The notes beneath the pieces are model-generated. The model made no database searches. It was not told the DNA's origin and worked only from the letters and a program-made list of their open reading frames with translations. Shown here one piece after another: positions 8,257 through 16,015 of a DNA stretch of 60,482 nt. Each line of letters opens with the position of its first letter. Within the stretch, counting starts at the first letter, position 1. Made by a program: the position numbers and the translations under genes. The stretch spans positions 1-60,482 of the forward strand of contig JAUSNJ010000011.1 of assembly GCA_030645355.1 (NCBI GenBank), written 5' to 3'. Source of the stretch: Rhodoferax sp. (GTDB lineage Bacteria > Pseudomonadota > Gammaproteobacteria > Burkholderiales > Burkholderiaceae_C).

Positions 8257-9051
8257 ATGAACGGTCTACTCAGAATTGAAAATCTCGGCAAGACCTATGT
8301 GCCGGGCAAGCCGGTGTTTGCCGACGTGTCCTTCACACTAGAGCGCGGCGAGTTCGTCTGCATCATTGGCCATTCGGGTTGTGGCAAAACCACCGTGCTG
8401 AACGTGCTGGCCGGGTTGGATACCGCGTCGGAGGGCTATGTCTTCATGGACGGGCGCGAGATCTCCGGCCCCAGCCTGGAGCGCGGTGTCGTGTTCCAAA
8501 GCCATGCACTCATGCCCTGGCTCACCGTGCGCCAGAACATCGCATTTGCCGTGGTGTCGCGTTGGCCCGAATGGTCGCGCGCACAGGTCAACGCGCAGGT
8601 GGAAAAGTTTGTCGCCATGGTGGGCCTGAGCGGCGCCATCGATAAAAAGCCCAGCCAGCTCTCCGGCGGCATGAAGCAGCGTGTGGGCATTGCGCGGGCC
8701 TTTTCCATCAGCCCCAAGATGCTGTTGCTGGACGAGCCGTTTGGCGCGCTGGACGCGCTGACCCGCGGCACCATTCAGGACGAACTGATGGGCATCGTGC
8801 GCGAGACCCAGCAAACCGTTTTCATGATCACGCACGACGTGGACGAAGCCATCCTGTTGGCCGACCGCATCCTGCTGATGAGCAATGGTGCCGAGACCGA
8901 CACCGGCTACAAGCCCGGCGGCATTGCCGAGGTGGTGGTCAACCCGCTACCGCGCAGCCGCAACCGTGCGGGCCTGCACCACCTGGACGGCTACTACGAC
9001 CTGCGCAACCACATCGTGGACTTCTTGGTCGGCCGCGCCAAGGCCCACTAG
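8257..9051 (+). CDS. cynD: ABC transporter ATP-binding protein (cyanate/nitrate type)
   Basis: 264 residues, NrtD/SsuB/TauB-like. It has Walker A GHSGCGKTT, the Q-loop region, ABC signature LSGGMKQR, Walker B MLLLDEPFGALD and the switch histidine in MITHDVDEA. It powers import through the upstream permease from the cytoplasmic face. The ATG at 8257 (MNGLLRIENLGKTY) matches where the nucleotide-binding domain begins; the in-frame sequence upstream is proline-rich and overlaps the permease end, so it was not used. The gap to cynS is 58 bp and holds a TTTTCTCTTG-type triplicate. Confidence 0.92.
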   Translation: MNGLLRIENLGKTYVPGKPVFADVSFTLERGEFVCIIGHSGCGKTTVLNVLAGLDTASEGYVFMDGREISGPSLERGVVFQSHALMPWLTVRQNIAFAVVSRWPEWSRAQVNAQVEKFVAMVGLSGAIDKKPSQLSGGMKQRVGIARAFSISPKMLLLDEPFGALDALTRGTIQDELMGIVRETQQTVFMITHDVDEAILLADRILLMSNGAETDTGYKPGGIAEVVVNPLPRSRNRAGLHHLDGYYDLRNHIVDFLVGRAKAH

Positions 9052-9109
9052 TTTTCTCTTGTTTTCTCTTGTTTCCTCTTTTACTCACCCCATCCACCAG
9101 GAGCCCTCT

Positions 9110-9553
9110 ATGAACCGCTTGGAAGTCACCGAAAAAATCATCAGTACCAAGGTTGCCAAAGGCATCCAATGGGCCGACGTCGCCAAAAAAGTAGGCCTGT
9201 CCAAGGAATGGGTCACCGCGGCCTGCCTGGGCCAGATGACGCTTGACGCCGCGCAGGCCAAGATCGTCGGAAAAATCTTCGGCCTGACCACCGAAGAACA
9301 GAAGTGGCTGCAGGTTGTGCCCTACAAAGGATCACTGCCCACACCGGTTCCGACCGACCCGCTGATCTATCGCTGGTATGAAATCGTTAGCGTGTATGGC
9401 ACCACCATCAAGGAACTGATCCACGAAGAGTTTGGCGACGGCATCATGAGCGCCATCGACTTCAGCATGGACATCGTGCGCCAGCCCGACCCCAAGGGTG
9501 ACCGCGTGAATGTGGTGCTGTCGGGCAAGTTCCTGCCTTACAAGCAGTACTGA
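9110..9553 (+). CDS. cynS: Cyanate hydratase (cyanase)
   Basis: 147 residues, the usual cyanase length. An N-terminal helical domain is followed by the conserved catalytic domain. The residues matching the E. coli catalytic Arg96, Glu99 and Ser122 are present with a constant offset of 8: R88 and E91 in [12 protein letters not shown], and S114 in [10 protein letters not shown]. The enzyme converts cyanate and bicarbonate to ammonia and carbon dioxide in the cytoplasm. CAGGAG at 9098-9103 sets the ATG at 9110. Its place directly after an NrtABD-type transporter defines the locus as a cyanate uptake and nitrogen-scavenging unit. Confidence 0.97.
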   Translation: MNRLEVTEKIISTKVAKGIQWADVAKKVGLSKEWVTAACLGQMTLDAAQAKIVGKIFGLTTEEQKWLQVVPYKGSLPTPVPTDPLIYRWYEIVSVYGTTIKELIHEEFGDGIMSAIDFSMDIVRQPDPKGDRVNVVLSGKFLPYKQY

Positions 9554-9573
9554 GCCGGACCGCGCCCGCCTCG

Positions 9574-10041
9574 ATGGACGCCAAGCCGCCATTGCCGCCG
9601 TTCACCCAGGAGACTGCGGTCCAAAAGGTTCGCATGGCCGAAGACGCCTGGAATTCGCGAGACCCGGAGCGCGTATCCCTGGTCTACACCGAAGACACCC
9701 GCTGGCGCAACCGCACCGAGTTTCCGGTCGGGCGCGAGCAGGTCCGCCAGCTACTGGTGCGCAAGTGGACCAAGGAGTTGGACTATCGCCTGATCAAGGA
9801 ACTGTGGGCCTTTGGTGGCAACCGCATTGCCGTGCGCTTTGCCTATGAATGGCATGATGACTCGGGAAACTGGTTTCGCTCTTATGGCAATGAAAATTGG
9901 GAGTTCAATCCACACGGTTTCATGGCCTACCGGTTTGCCAGCATCAACGATCTTCCGATCCAGCAAGCAGACCGCAAGTTTCACTGGCCACTGGGTCGAC
10001 GGCCCGACGATCATCCGTCACTGAGCGATTTGGGACTCTGA
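9574..10041 (+). CDS. DUF1348 / NTF2-like family protein
   Basis: 155 residues with the SnoaL/NTF2-like signature of DUF1348: [47 protein letters not shown], then [10 protein letters not shown]. It is cytoplasmic with no signal. It begins 20 bp after the cynS stop on the same strand and is followed by a terminator, so it is the last gene of the cyanate operon. Biochemical function is unknown; the small cone-shaped fold usually binds or isomerises small ligands. Its link with cyanate use is inferred from position only. Confidence 0.8.
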   Translation: MDAKPPLPPFTQETAVQKVRMAEDAWNSRDPERVSLVYTEDTRWRNRTEFPVGREQVRQLLVRKWTKELDYRLIKELWAFGGNRIAVRFAYEWHDDSGNWFRSYGNENWEFNPHGFMAYRFASINDLPIQQADRKFHWPLGRRPDDHPSLSDLGL

Positions 10042-10070
10042 TTCGCCCACCAGTGGCGTAGGCACGGACG

Positions 10071-10102
10071 AAAAAAAACCAGCCTGAAGGCCGGTTTCTT
10101 TT
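10071..10102. terminator. Bidirectional terminator
   Basis: The stem 10076-10084 / 10089-10097 (AAACCAGCC with GGCCGGTTT, one wobble) has a TGAA loop, a run of eight A on its left and TTTCTTTT on its right. It can therefore stop both the plus-strand cyanate operon and the minus-strand RNA-binding protein gene that converge here. Confidence 0.85.
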
Positions 10103-10118
10103 CGCTGCGGTGCAGACT

Positions 10119-10463
10119 TTAGTAACGGTTGCCGCCGCCACCATAGCCACCACCACCGCCGCCGGAACGACCGCCACCGCCGTAACCACCACCGCCGCCA
10201 CCACCTGTACGTGGTTCCATTGGGCGGGCTTCATTGACCACCATGTCGCGGCCGTCGACGTTTTTTCCGTTCATGCCGCTGATGGCCGCCTGCGCTTCCG
10301 CGTCGCTGGACATTTCCACAAAGCCGAAGCCCTTGGAGCGGCCGCTATCGCGGTCCATCATGACCTTGGCTGACGAAACGGTGCCGAAGTCAGAGAAGTT
10401 TTGGTTCAGGGAATGGTCATCTACCGAGTAGGAGAGGTTGCCGACGTAAAGTTTCTTGCCCAT
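10119..10463 (-). CDS. Glycine-rich RRM RNA-binding protein
   Basis: 114 residues. One RNA-recognition motif holds RNP2 (KLYVGNLSY) and RNP1 (SKGFGFVEM), followed by a tail of glycine with Tyr, Arg and Ser (GGGGYGGGGRSG) ending in NRY. Such bacterial/cyanobacterial Rbp proteins bind single-stranded RNA and are often cold-induced. The start MGKKLYVGNL is at 10463; a longer reading upstream is not RRM-like. There is ample 5' space for a leader. It ends at the bidirectional terminator. A specific role cannot be read from the sequence. Confidence 0.92.
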   Translation of the reverse strand: MGKKLYVGNLSYSVDDHSLNQNFSDFGTVSSAKVMMDRDSGRSKGFGFVEMSSDAEAQAAISGMNGKNVDGRDMVVNEARPMEPRTGGGGGGGYGGGGRSGGGGGGYGGGGNRY

Positions 10464-10969
10464 GGTGGGATCTTTCAAAAAAGCGACCGCAGTTTCAACA
10501 ATGAACCGCGCGAAGCAGGGGGGAAATAAGAGGAGGTACAGCTCGCCGCAAAGGGGAGTTTGACGACCGGGAGGGCCGAGACTATCGGCCAAAGAGGTGC
10601 GGGTGCAGCGTGGGAGGTGCCGCAGAGCCTGTCAGACTACAACCACTGCAAAGGAAAGCAAATCGCAGCGGTGCGCGCATTTTACGCTTGATCAAGGGAT
10701 GATGGCTGGTTGTTTGATGGTGTGTGCGATTCAAGCTCAAGGGTGAAATGCACGTGGGGCATTGAGGGGTAACAAGCAGCGCAAGTCCGAAATGCGTTTT
10801 GCCCTATGGCAAACGTTCTTTTCTTGACAGGCGGCCTCTGCCCCAACGGAGCCGCACATCAAGAAGGCTTTGATTGTCAATTTCAACGTAGGCTTTTCGA
10901 TTTCTGGCGAAAAGTCGAATGGCTGCTTTGCCTAGGCCCGGATACCCATTCTGTTCAGCAAGTGCCTGT
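10464..10969. other. Intergenic region upstream of the RRM gene
   Basis: 506 bp between the RRM gene start and the MFS transporter stop. It must hold the RRM gene promoter and a possibly long leader. No convincing gene, RNA or repeat was seen. A minus-strand reading over 10804-10969 looks faintly protein-like but has no start of its own. Confidence 0.4.
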
Positions 10970-12163
10970 TTAACGACTAACTTCACCCCCCTGCGCATCG
11001 AGCCGCTCCACTGCCTTGAGCACGAACAGCAGTCCGACACCCAGCAGCATGACTCCGGCTGCCACATACAGGCTGGCGTTATAGCTGCCCAACTTTGCTC
11101 CAATCAAGCCGGTTATCGCCGGCCCTATGATTTGCGCAACGCCATAGGAAAGTGTCATCTTTCCCATCATCTTGGCGGGCATGGTAGGGTAGTAGCGCCC
11201 GGCCATAGTCAGAACCAGGCTGACCATCCCAATAAAGGTGCCGCCAAACAGCAAAGAGCCCAGCATCGCGGACCAAAACCCAGGTACCAAAACCGGCATC
11301 AAGATGCCCACCACCTGCAGCACGCCAGCCAAAATGAGTGCATTCAGGTCACCAGTGCGCCGGGCTATCAAGTCCCAGTTGATACAGGCCGGGGCAGCAC
11401 CGATGCCAATGGCTAAAAACGCCAGATTGCCCCATCCATTCAAGCCTGGCAATTGATTCACGATGGCCACGATGAAGGTCACACTCACCACGAAGCCAAA
11501 GCCCGCACAAAAGTATGCGGCCATGAATACACGCAGATACAGCGGGCTCGGCGGTTTGTCCTGCATCTTCTGACCACTGCTGGTATAGCCACTTGGGTCT
11601 GGAGGTGGCAACCAGCGCAGCGCAGGCACTAGCAGCAAGCTGCCCACCACAGTAAACGCAAACCATTGCTCACGCCAGTCAAGCGTTGGTGTGAACAGCA
11701 TCACAGCACCAGCACAACCGGCAATGCCCAACCCAATGCCCGCAAAGTGGATGCCCATCTCGCTGCGGTGGTTGTGGCGGATGAGCCAATTCATGATTAG
11801 GCCGGTGCCCAGCAGCATAGCCGCGGCGCTGGTCAGCCCTGCCACATATCGGGACAGCGCCCACACTAATACATTCGTACTTAACCCCATCGCCAACGTA
11901 CTGACAACTGCCAGTACCATGCCAATTCGGTAAAGTCGATCCTTGAGCACCAGGCTATTGATGCGCGATGCGATCAGTGCACCGCTCAAATATCCCGCGT
12001 AGTTGATAGCGGCCAACCAACCTGCCGCAGCCACACCCAAACCGGCTTGTAGTTGCATGAGTGGCAGCAGTGGGGTGTAGGCAAAGCGAGCCACACCCAA
12101 TGCCAAAATCAGGCTGAAAATTCCGGCACTAAGCACCTTGAGTCGGCTGGCGTGGTGAGTCAT
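10970..12163 (-). CDS. MFS transporter, YbfB/YjiJ family
   Basis: 397 residues with about twelve hydrophobic helices, the first being VLSAGIFSLILALGVARFAYTPLLPLM. The GVARFAYTPLLP signature and the WLAAINYAGYLSGAL motif are typical of YbfB/YjiJ MFS proteins. A YPTMPAKMMGKMTLSYGVAQ loop links the last helices. It sits in the inner membrane and probably exports or imports a small organic compound; no substrate is known. The ATG at 12163 (MTHHASRLKV) is chosen; an upstream extension to 12235 adds a non-hydrophobic leader. It appears monocistronic. Confidence 0.88.
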   Translation of the reverse strand: MTHHASRLKVLSAGIFSLILALGVARFAYTPLLPLMQLQAGLGVAAAGWLAAINYAGYLSGALIASRINSLVLKDRLYRIGMVLAVVSTLAMGLSTNVLVWALSRYVAGLTSAAAMLLGTGLIMNWLIRHNHRSEMGIHFAGIGLGIAGCAGAVMLFTPTLDWREQWFAFTVVGSLLLVPALRWLPPPDPSGYTSSGQKMQDKPPSPLYLRVFMAAYFCAGFGFVVSVTFIVAIVNQLPGLNGWGNLAFLAIGIGAAPACINWDLIARRTGDLNALILAGVLQVVGILMPVLVPGFWSAMLGSLLFGGTFIGMVSLVLTMAGRYYPTMPAKMMGKMTLSYGVAQIIGPAITGLIGAKLGSYNASLYVAAGVMLLGVGLLFVLKAVERLDAQGGEVSR

Positions 12164-12522
12164 GTGCGAGAGTTGTTTGGCGTGAAACAAGCGAGTATCG
12201 TGCGTTCGCCACAAGAGGAGCCAGATTGGCACCAAAAATCCCGATAGTGTGTGATAGGAAGCGGGCCTTTTGGAATGAATCTTGACGCTGCTCGACGGCC
12301 TGTCATCGGTAGTGAATTATTTCTTGGGCTGAAGGGCAGCAAAGGAGAATTTATTTCGACCAATGGCAGGTATCGAGCGATAAACCCGAATACCCGCATC
12401 TGGCCCACTACGGGACTTCCTTCCGCCGCCTACCAGACCCACAGGTCGCCTCGATCGCCCCTCCCCCAACAAGCCAGCGCCCAAGCAGATATCCCTGCGC
12501 CAGCACCTGTCGCCACGAGAGA
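12164..12522. other. Intergenic region without recognisable genes
   Basis: About 360 bp upstream of the MFS gene. It is lower in GC than the surroundings. Short readings exist on both strands, but none has family features or a good start. It presumably holds the MFS promoter. Confidence 0.4.
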
Positions 12523-12572
12523 TACTATGTTTTATATAGCAGCATGGCCATATTCCACGAGGGCTACGTGCC
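12523..12572 (+). repeat. Dispersed repeat, copy 2
   Basis: TACTATGTTTTATATAGCAG followed by CATATTCCACGAGGGCTACG: the AT-rich half and the conserved CACGAGGGCTA half of the 48-bp family. It ends 3 bp beyond the stop codon of the rubredoxin-reductase gene on the other strand, so it forms that operon's immediate 3' flank. Confidence 0.7.
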
Positions 12573-12575
12573 AAT

Positions 12576-13817
12576 TCAATGCAACGTCAGCGGCAGCGAA
12601 GTCGTCTTCACCCGAACGACGGCAGGCCGCACCTCATATGGCACGGGCTCGCATCCGCAGATGGTGGCGGCGATGGTGCGGGCCTGGCGGGCGATGGGTT
12701 CGATGTAGCGGCTGGCCTCGCCGCGCACCGTGATGCAGTCGCCCAGGGCGTGGATGGTGGCGTTGCTGGTGCGTAGCGAAATGGGGTCCACCGCAATGCC
12801 GTTGTTCCACTCCAGGCTGGCGGCCTGTGCCAGCCGGTTGGGTGTTTGCAAACCTGCTGCGGCGATGACCTGATCGACGACAAACTGCTGGCCACATGCG
12901 GTGGTGACGTGCATGCGCCCATCGATCTTTTCAACCGTGCTGACGCTCACCTTGCCCACAAAGCGGATGGGCAAATCCTTCCACGCCTGTAGCACCTGCT
13001 GCCCGGCATGCTCGGCGCGCCAGCGCGCCAGCGGCTCGGCTTGCACGTCCAGCAGCGTGATGCGGTGGCCGCCCAGTGCCAGGTCGTTGGCCAGCTCGCT
13101 GCCAATCAATCCCGCGCCCACAATGGCCACGTCTTTGGGTGTGTCACCCAACGCAGCGCGCAGGCGCAGATAGGCGTCCAGGTGGTTGATGCGCCAGCAC
13201 AGCTCGGCCGGCAGGTTGGCTGGCAGTGCGGCTTGCGCGCCGTGGGCCAGCACCAGTTGTTCATAGGCATGTTTGCCGCGCGTGGTGTGCAGGGTTTGGG
13301 TGCGCGTGCAAATGCGCGTTGCCTGGGTCTGCGCCTGCAGGTTCACGCCCAGCCGTTGCGCGGCCTGCGCGCCGGTTTCGCGCACCAGTTGCTCCAGCGC
13401 AATGTGCTTGGCCATGGCCACGGAGAGCAGCGGTTTGTCGTACACGTCGCCCGAGCAGGCGGTCACCAGCGTGATGGGCACATCGGCATCCACGTCGCGA
13501 ATCGACTGGGCCATCTGCCAGCCGGCGCGGCCCGCGCCCACAATGACCACGCCGGCGCGGGCACCCTTGCCACGCGGTGCGGGGCGCGCCGGGGTGCAGG
13601 CCTGGCGCGTGCGCGGGTCCACCGGCTGGTACAGCACAAAGTCGGACTTGGTCACCGCGCACAGCGGGCACTCCCAGTCGTCGGGAATATCGGCAAAGCG
13701 GGTGCCTGGCGCCAGGCCGCTGTCCGGGTCGCCATCCGCCTCTTTGTAGATATAGCCGCAGGCGTTGCAGATGTACTGCAGATACTCCGCTTGGGGCGCA
13801 CTGTCGGCCTGGGTCAT
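12576..13817 (-). CDS. Rubredoxin-rubredoxin reductase fusion (FAD-dependent)
   Basis: 413 residues. Residues 1-60 are a complete rubredoxin with its iron ligands C17/C20 ([10 protein letters not shown]) and C50/C53 ([10 protein letters not shown]). A short linker leads into a pyridine-nucleotide-disulphide-type reductase with an FAD-binding GxGxxG ([14 protein letters not shown], about 90-103), an NAD-binding one ([14 protein letters not shown]) and the C-terminal FAD motif IHALGDC. It should pass electrons from NAD(P)H via FAD to its own rubredoxin iron. Its start overlaps the stop of the acyl-CoA-dehydrogenase-like gene as ATGA, so the two are made together and that protein is a candidate partner. 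It is the last gene of the sigma54-type operon. Confidence 0.93.
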   Translation of the reverse strand: MTQADSAPQAEYLQYICNACGYIYKEADGDPDSGLAPGTRFADIPDDWECPLCAVTKSDFVLYQPVDPRTRQACTPARPAPRGKGARAGVVIVGAGRAGWQMAQSIRDVDADVPITLVTACSGDVYDKPLLSVAMAKHIALEQLVRETGAQAAQRLGVNLQAQTQATRICTRTQTLHTTRGKHAYEQLVLAHGAQAALPANLPAELCWRINHLDAYLRLRAALGDTPKDVAIVGAGLIGSELANDLALGGHRITLLDVQAEPLARWRAEHAGQQVLQAWKDLPIRFVGKVSVSTVEKIDGRMHVTTACGQQFVVDQVIAAAGLQTPNRLAQAASLEWNNGIAVDPISLRTSNATIHALGDCITVRGEASRYIEPIARQARTIAATICGCEPVPYEVRPAVVRVKTTSLPLTLH

Positions 13818-14965
13818 GCGGGCATGTCCTCGGCGCTAAGGCTGGCAATTTCCTTGCGCAGGTGCTTGATGGCGGGGGTGACGATGGCCACAAACTGGGC
13901 CTCGCGCACGCGGCGCTGCACGTCGGAGTTCATCAAGTAGCCGCGTGCGCCCTGGTGCATCAGGGCCGACTGGCTGGCGCGCAGGCACAGCTCGGCGCCT
14001 TCGGTGCGGGCGTTGAGCACGTCAATGAAAAATTCAGTCGATGTGTCAAACGGCGTTTCGGCCATGGTCATGACCCGCCCCACCAGATCGTCCAGCTCGG
14101 CCTGCAGGTCTTGGGGCCGGTCGTCCAGGTACTGGTTGACGTGGCCCAGTTGTGATTCCACCGCCCAGATGCTGTCGATGGCCCCCTGCACAATGCCGGC
14201 CGCAATGCCACACTGCAGCATGACAAATGCCGCGCGGATTTTGCGGATGTAGGGCCGGGCCGGGTCGGCCACGATGTCGGCCGCAGTGATGACCAGGTCT
14301 TTGCACTGCACGGCGTAGGTGCCCGTGCCTTCCATGCCCGAGAACTTGGGACACTCCTTGAGGGTGACGCCCGGGGCATCGCACTTCAGCATGAACATGA
14401 CCTCGCGCCCGGCGCTCTGGTCGCCATCCATCACGGCGGCAATGGCGCCGAAATAGTGGTCGCCGGCCAGGTTGCTGATCCACGGCAGCGTGCCGTTGAC
14501 GCGGTAGCCACCGCCTTCGATGGGCGTGGCCTTGAGCAGCAGATTCTCAATCTGTGCAAAGCTCTTCATCGGGTTGGACAGGCCGGTGCCGCCCAGGCCC
14601 AGGCCCTGCATGTGGGCTTGCAGCCGCTCGCCGGTGAGGGCGGGGTTGCCCGATGTCTGCATGTACAGGCCGCACACCGCCTGGCACCACATCATGAAGG
14701 CCGAGGCACCACAGACCTTGCCCACTTCCGCCATGGCGGCGATGGCCGCCTTGTAGTCACCGGGCTTGCCAGCTTGGTCCAGGTGGGCGCTCATGCCGCC
14801 CACCGCCGCCAGTTGCTGCAACAGGTCTTGCGGGTACAGGCCTTCCTGGTCGATGGACTGCGCCCGCTTGGCCAGCGGCCCCTGTGCGATGGCGCGCACG
14901 GCGCCCATCAGGTCGTGCTGGATGGCGGTCTGGGCGATGTCTTTGGGCAGGTCGTTGGCGTTCAT
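13814..14965 (-). CDS. Acyl-CoA dehydrogenase-family flavoprotein lacking the usual catalytic Glu
   Basis: 383 residues with the N-terminal helical, middle beta and C-terminal helical layout of the family ([58 protein letters not shown]). In ordinary members the C-terminal motif is IYEGT with a catalytic Glu. Here the same place reads [12 protein letters not shown], so Thr363 stands at the Glu position. That argues against plain alpha,beta-dehydrogenation and fits reduced-flavin monooxygenase or other SfnB/DszC-like relatives. It lies 35 bp after osmC-like and overlaps the rubredoxin reductase gene, a possible electron donor. Substrate unknown. Confidence 0.85.
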   Translation of the reverse strand: MNANDLPKDIAQTAIQHDLMGAVRAIAQGPLAKRAQSIDQEGLYPQDLLQQLAAVGGMSAHLDQAGKPGDYKAAIAAMAEVGKVCGASAFMMWCQAVCGLYMQTSGNPALTGERLQAHMQGLGLGGTGLSNPMKSFAQIENLLLKATPIEGGGYRVNGTLPWISNLAGDHYFGAIAAVMDGDQSAGREVMFMLKCDAPGVTLKECPKFSGMEGTGTYAVQCKDLVITAADIVADPARPYIRKIRAAFVMLQCGIAAGIVQGAIDSIWAVESQLGHVNQYLDDRPQDLQAELDDLVGRVMTMAETPFDTSTEFFIDVLNARTEGAELCLRASQSALMHQGARGYLMNSDVQRRVREAQFVAIVTPAIKHLRKEIASLSAEDMPA

Positions 14966-15000
14966 GGCGGGCCTTTCTGGGGTAGAGCGGGGATGGGGGG

Positions 15001-15564
15001 TCAGTCAGCCAGGCTGATCTCGAACGGAATCGGGTTGCGCATGGTGTTGGCCACGGGCGAGTAGTAGTTGGCGTGCTTGACGATTTCGTCGAGCTGTTCA
15101 CGCGTGGCGTCGCCCTCGATCACCACCTTCACGCGGATGGCCTGAAAGCCCATCTCCAACGGCTTCTTCTCCAGCGCGCCACCGGCACCCCAGGCGGCAG
15201 GGTTGCCAATGTCGCCTTCCATGTGGATTTCGATCTTGCTCAGCTTGACCTGCTTCCAGGTCGCCACGGCAGTGATGCCCACTGCCAGGCAACCGCCCAG
15301 GCCAGACAGCACGATTTCGCCGGGTGCGGGTGCCGTGTCCTGGCCAAACAGGTGCAGAGGTTCGTCCACCACCACCGGCGCGTGCTTGCCCACATAGCTC
15401 AGCGAGCGGTATTGCCCTTCCATCTCGGTCCTAACCTTGTTGGTGCCACGGGCGCCGGGGTTGTTGCGGCCTTTTTCGGCAAACGCCATCAGGCCATCGC
15501 GGTCAATGGGGCGCAGCGAGGTGGTGATGGTGGTGACGGGTTCGATCAGGTCGGTAGCGGACAT
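15001..15564 (-). CDS. OsmC/Ohr-family protein
   Basis: 187 residues. The OsmC fold is shown by the EIVLSGLGGCLAVGITAVA segment, in which the helix cysteine of the peroxidatic site is kept, and by the C-terminal ANYYSPVANTMRNPIPFEI. The usual second cysteine is not at the standard place in that last segment, which has YYSPVANT instead of the CPVxxT form. Canonical OsmC/Ohr reduce organic hydroperoxides, so either another thiol helps or the function differs. It is the first gene after a sigma54 promoter and leads the operon with the acyl-CoA-dehydrogenase-like and rubredoxin-reductase genes. Confidence 0.88.
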   Translation of the reverse strand: MSATDLIEPVTTITTSLRPIDRDGLMAFAEKGRNNPGARGTNKVRTEMEGQYRSLSYVGKHAPVVVDEPLHLFGQDTAPAPGEIVLSGLGGCLAVGITAVATWKQVKLSKIEIHMEGDIGNPAAWGAGGALEKKPLEMGFQAIRVKVVIEGDATREQLDEIVKHANYYSPVANTMRNPIPFEISLAD

Positions 15565-15633
15565 GGAAGTTTCCTTAGGAATAGGGTGTCAATGGTTCAA
15601 AAAAGCACAGGGCCAATCAGCCTGGTACTTCCA

Positions 15634-15650
15634 TCGCAAGCCTGATGCCA
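15634..15650 (-). promoter_or_regulatory. Sigma54 promoter of the OsmC operon
   Basis: On the minus strand TGGCAT-N5-TTGCGA matches TGGCACN5TTGCW except for one base in each half, with GG and GC exactly 10 nt apart. Transcription would start near 15622, giving a leader of about 57 nt before OsmC. A sigma54 activator gene lies immediately upstream on the same strand, which makes this assignment stronger. Confidence 0.7.
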
Positions 15651-15684
15651 GGCCGCCCCTCCACCCAAACCTATATGAAAAATA

Positions 15685-15734
15685 GGCCGCTAGCCCTCGT
15701 GGATATTGGATGTACCACTATCACTTTCATAGCA
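15685..15734 (-). repeat. Dispersed repeat, copy 3 (reverse orientation)
   Basis: Read on the minus strand it is TGCTATGAAAGTGATAGTGG, then ATATCCACGAGGGCTAGCGG. It is the only copy in the window on the minus strand and lies between the sigma54 promoter and the palindromic upstream site, on the DNA that would loop during activation. Confidence 0.75.
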
Positions 15735-15779
15735 ATGCGCCATCACCACCAGCCTCAAGTCGCTCCACAACCCCCATTG

Positions 15780-15802
15780 TGTTAACAAAGTGTCAACACA
15801 TT
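15780..15802. promoter_or_regulatory. Palindromic upstream activator site
   Basis: TGTGTTAACA-AAG-TGTCAACACA: 10-bp arms with one mismatch around a 3-nt spacer, centred about 140 bp upstream of the -24 element. The position, and the TGT...ACA ends as in NifA-type sites, suit binding of the sigma54 activator encoded at 16016-17626. Confidence 0.6.
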
Positions 15803-15814
15803 GAAGACCCAAGG

Positions 15815-15981
15815 CGCCTGGGCGGCAGAGCGTTTTGCGTAGGTCAAGGAGGAGCCCGCGCAGCGGGCGGGGCTGAAATCCGCGGCTCCGAGTCTGCCCG
15901 CGCAGGCTTGGACGGATTGAAGAGCCGTAGCCGCTGGCTGAGGCACGTCCACGGAGCAAAACGCTCTGCCGCCCAGGCGCC
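15815..15981. repeat. 167-bp element with perfect 26-bp terminal inverted repeats
   Basis: Bases 15815-15840 (beginning GGCGCCTGGGCGGCAGAGCG) are the exact reverse complement of 15956-15981. The 115-bp interior carries no gene and is itself GC-rich and partly self-complementary. No target duplication is obvious at the ends. It looks like a MITE-type or palindromic intergenic element, lying between the sigma54 activator gene and its likely target promoter. Confidence 0.7.
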
Positions 15982-16015
15982 GAGCGCGAACCAGGCTCCT
16001 GAAGCGAACCAGGCC

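Noticed and set aside
9052..9085. Short tandem TTTTCTCTTG-like units between cynD and cynS
   Set aside because: Only two and a half imperfect copies without spacers; not a CRISPR array or a useful repeat family.
10804..10969. Protein-like minus-strand reading (ALAEQNGYPGLGKAAIRLF...)
   Set aside because: No own start or ribosome site, and it overlaps the MFS gene in another frame; no family could be named.
15985..16013. Two direct copies of GCGAACCAGGC beside the 167-bp element
   Set aside because: Short 18-bp period, two units only; too little to call a target duplication or array.
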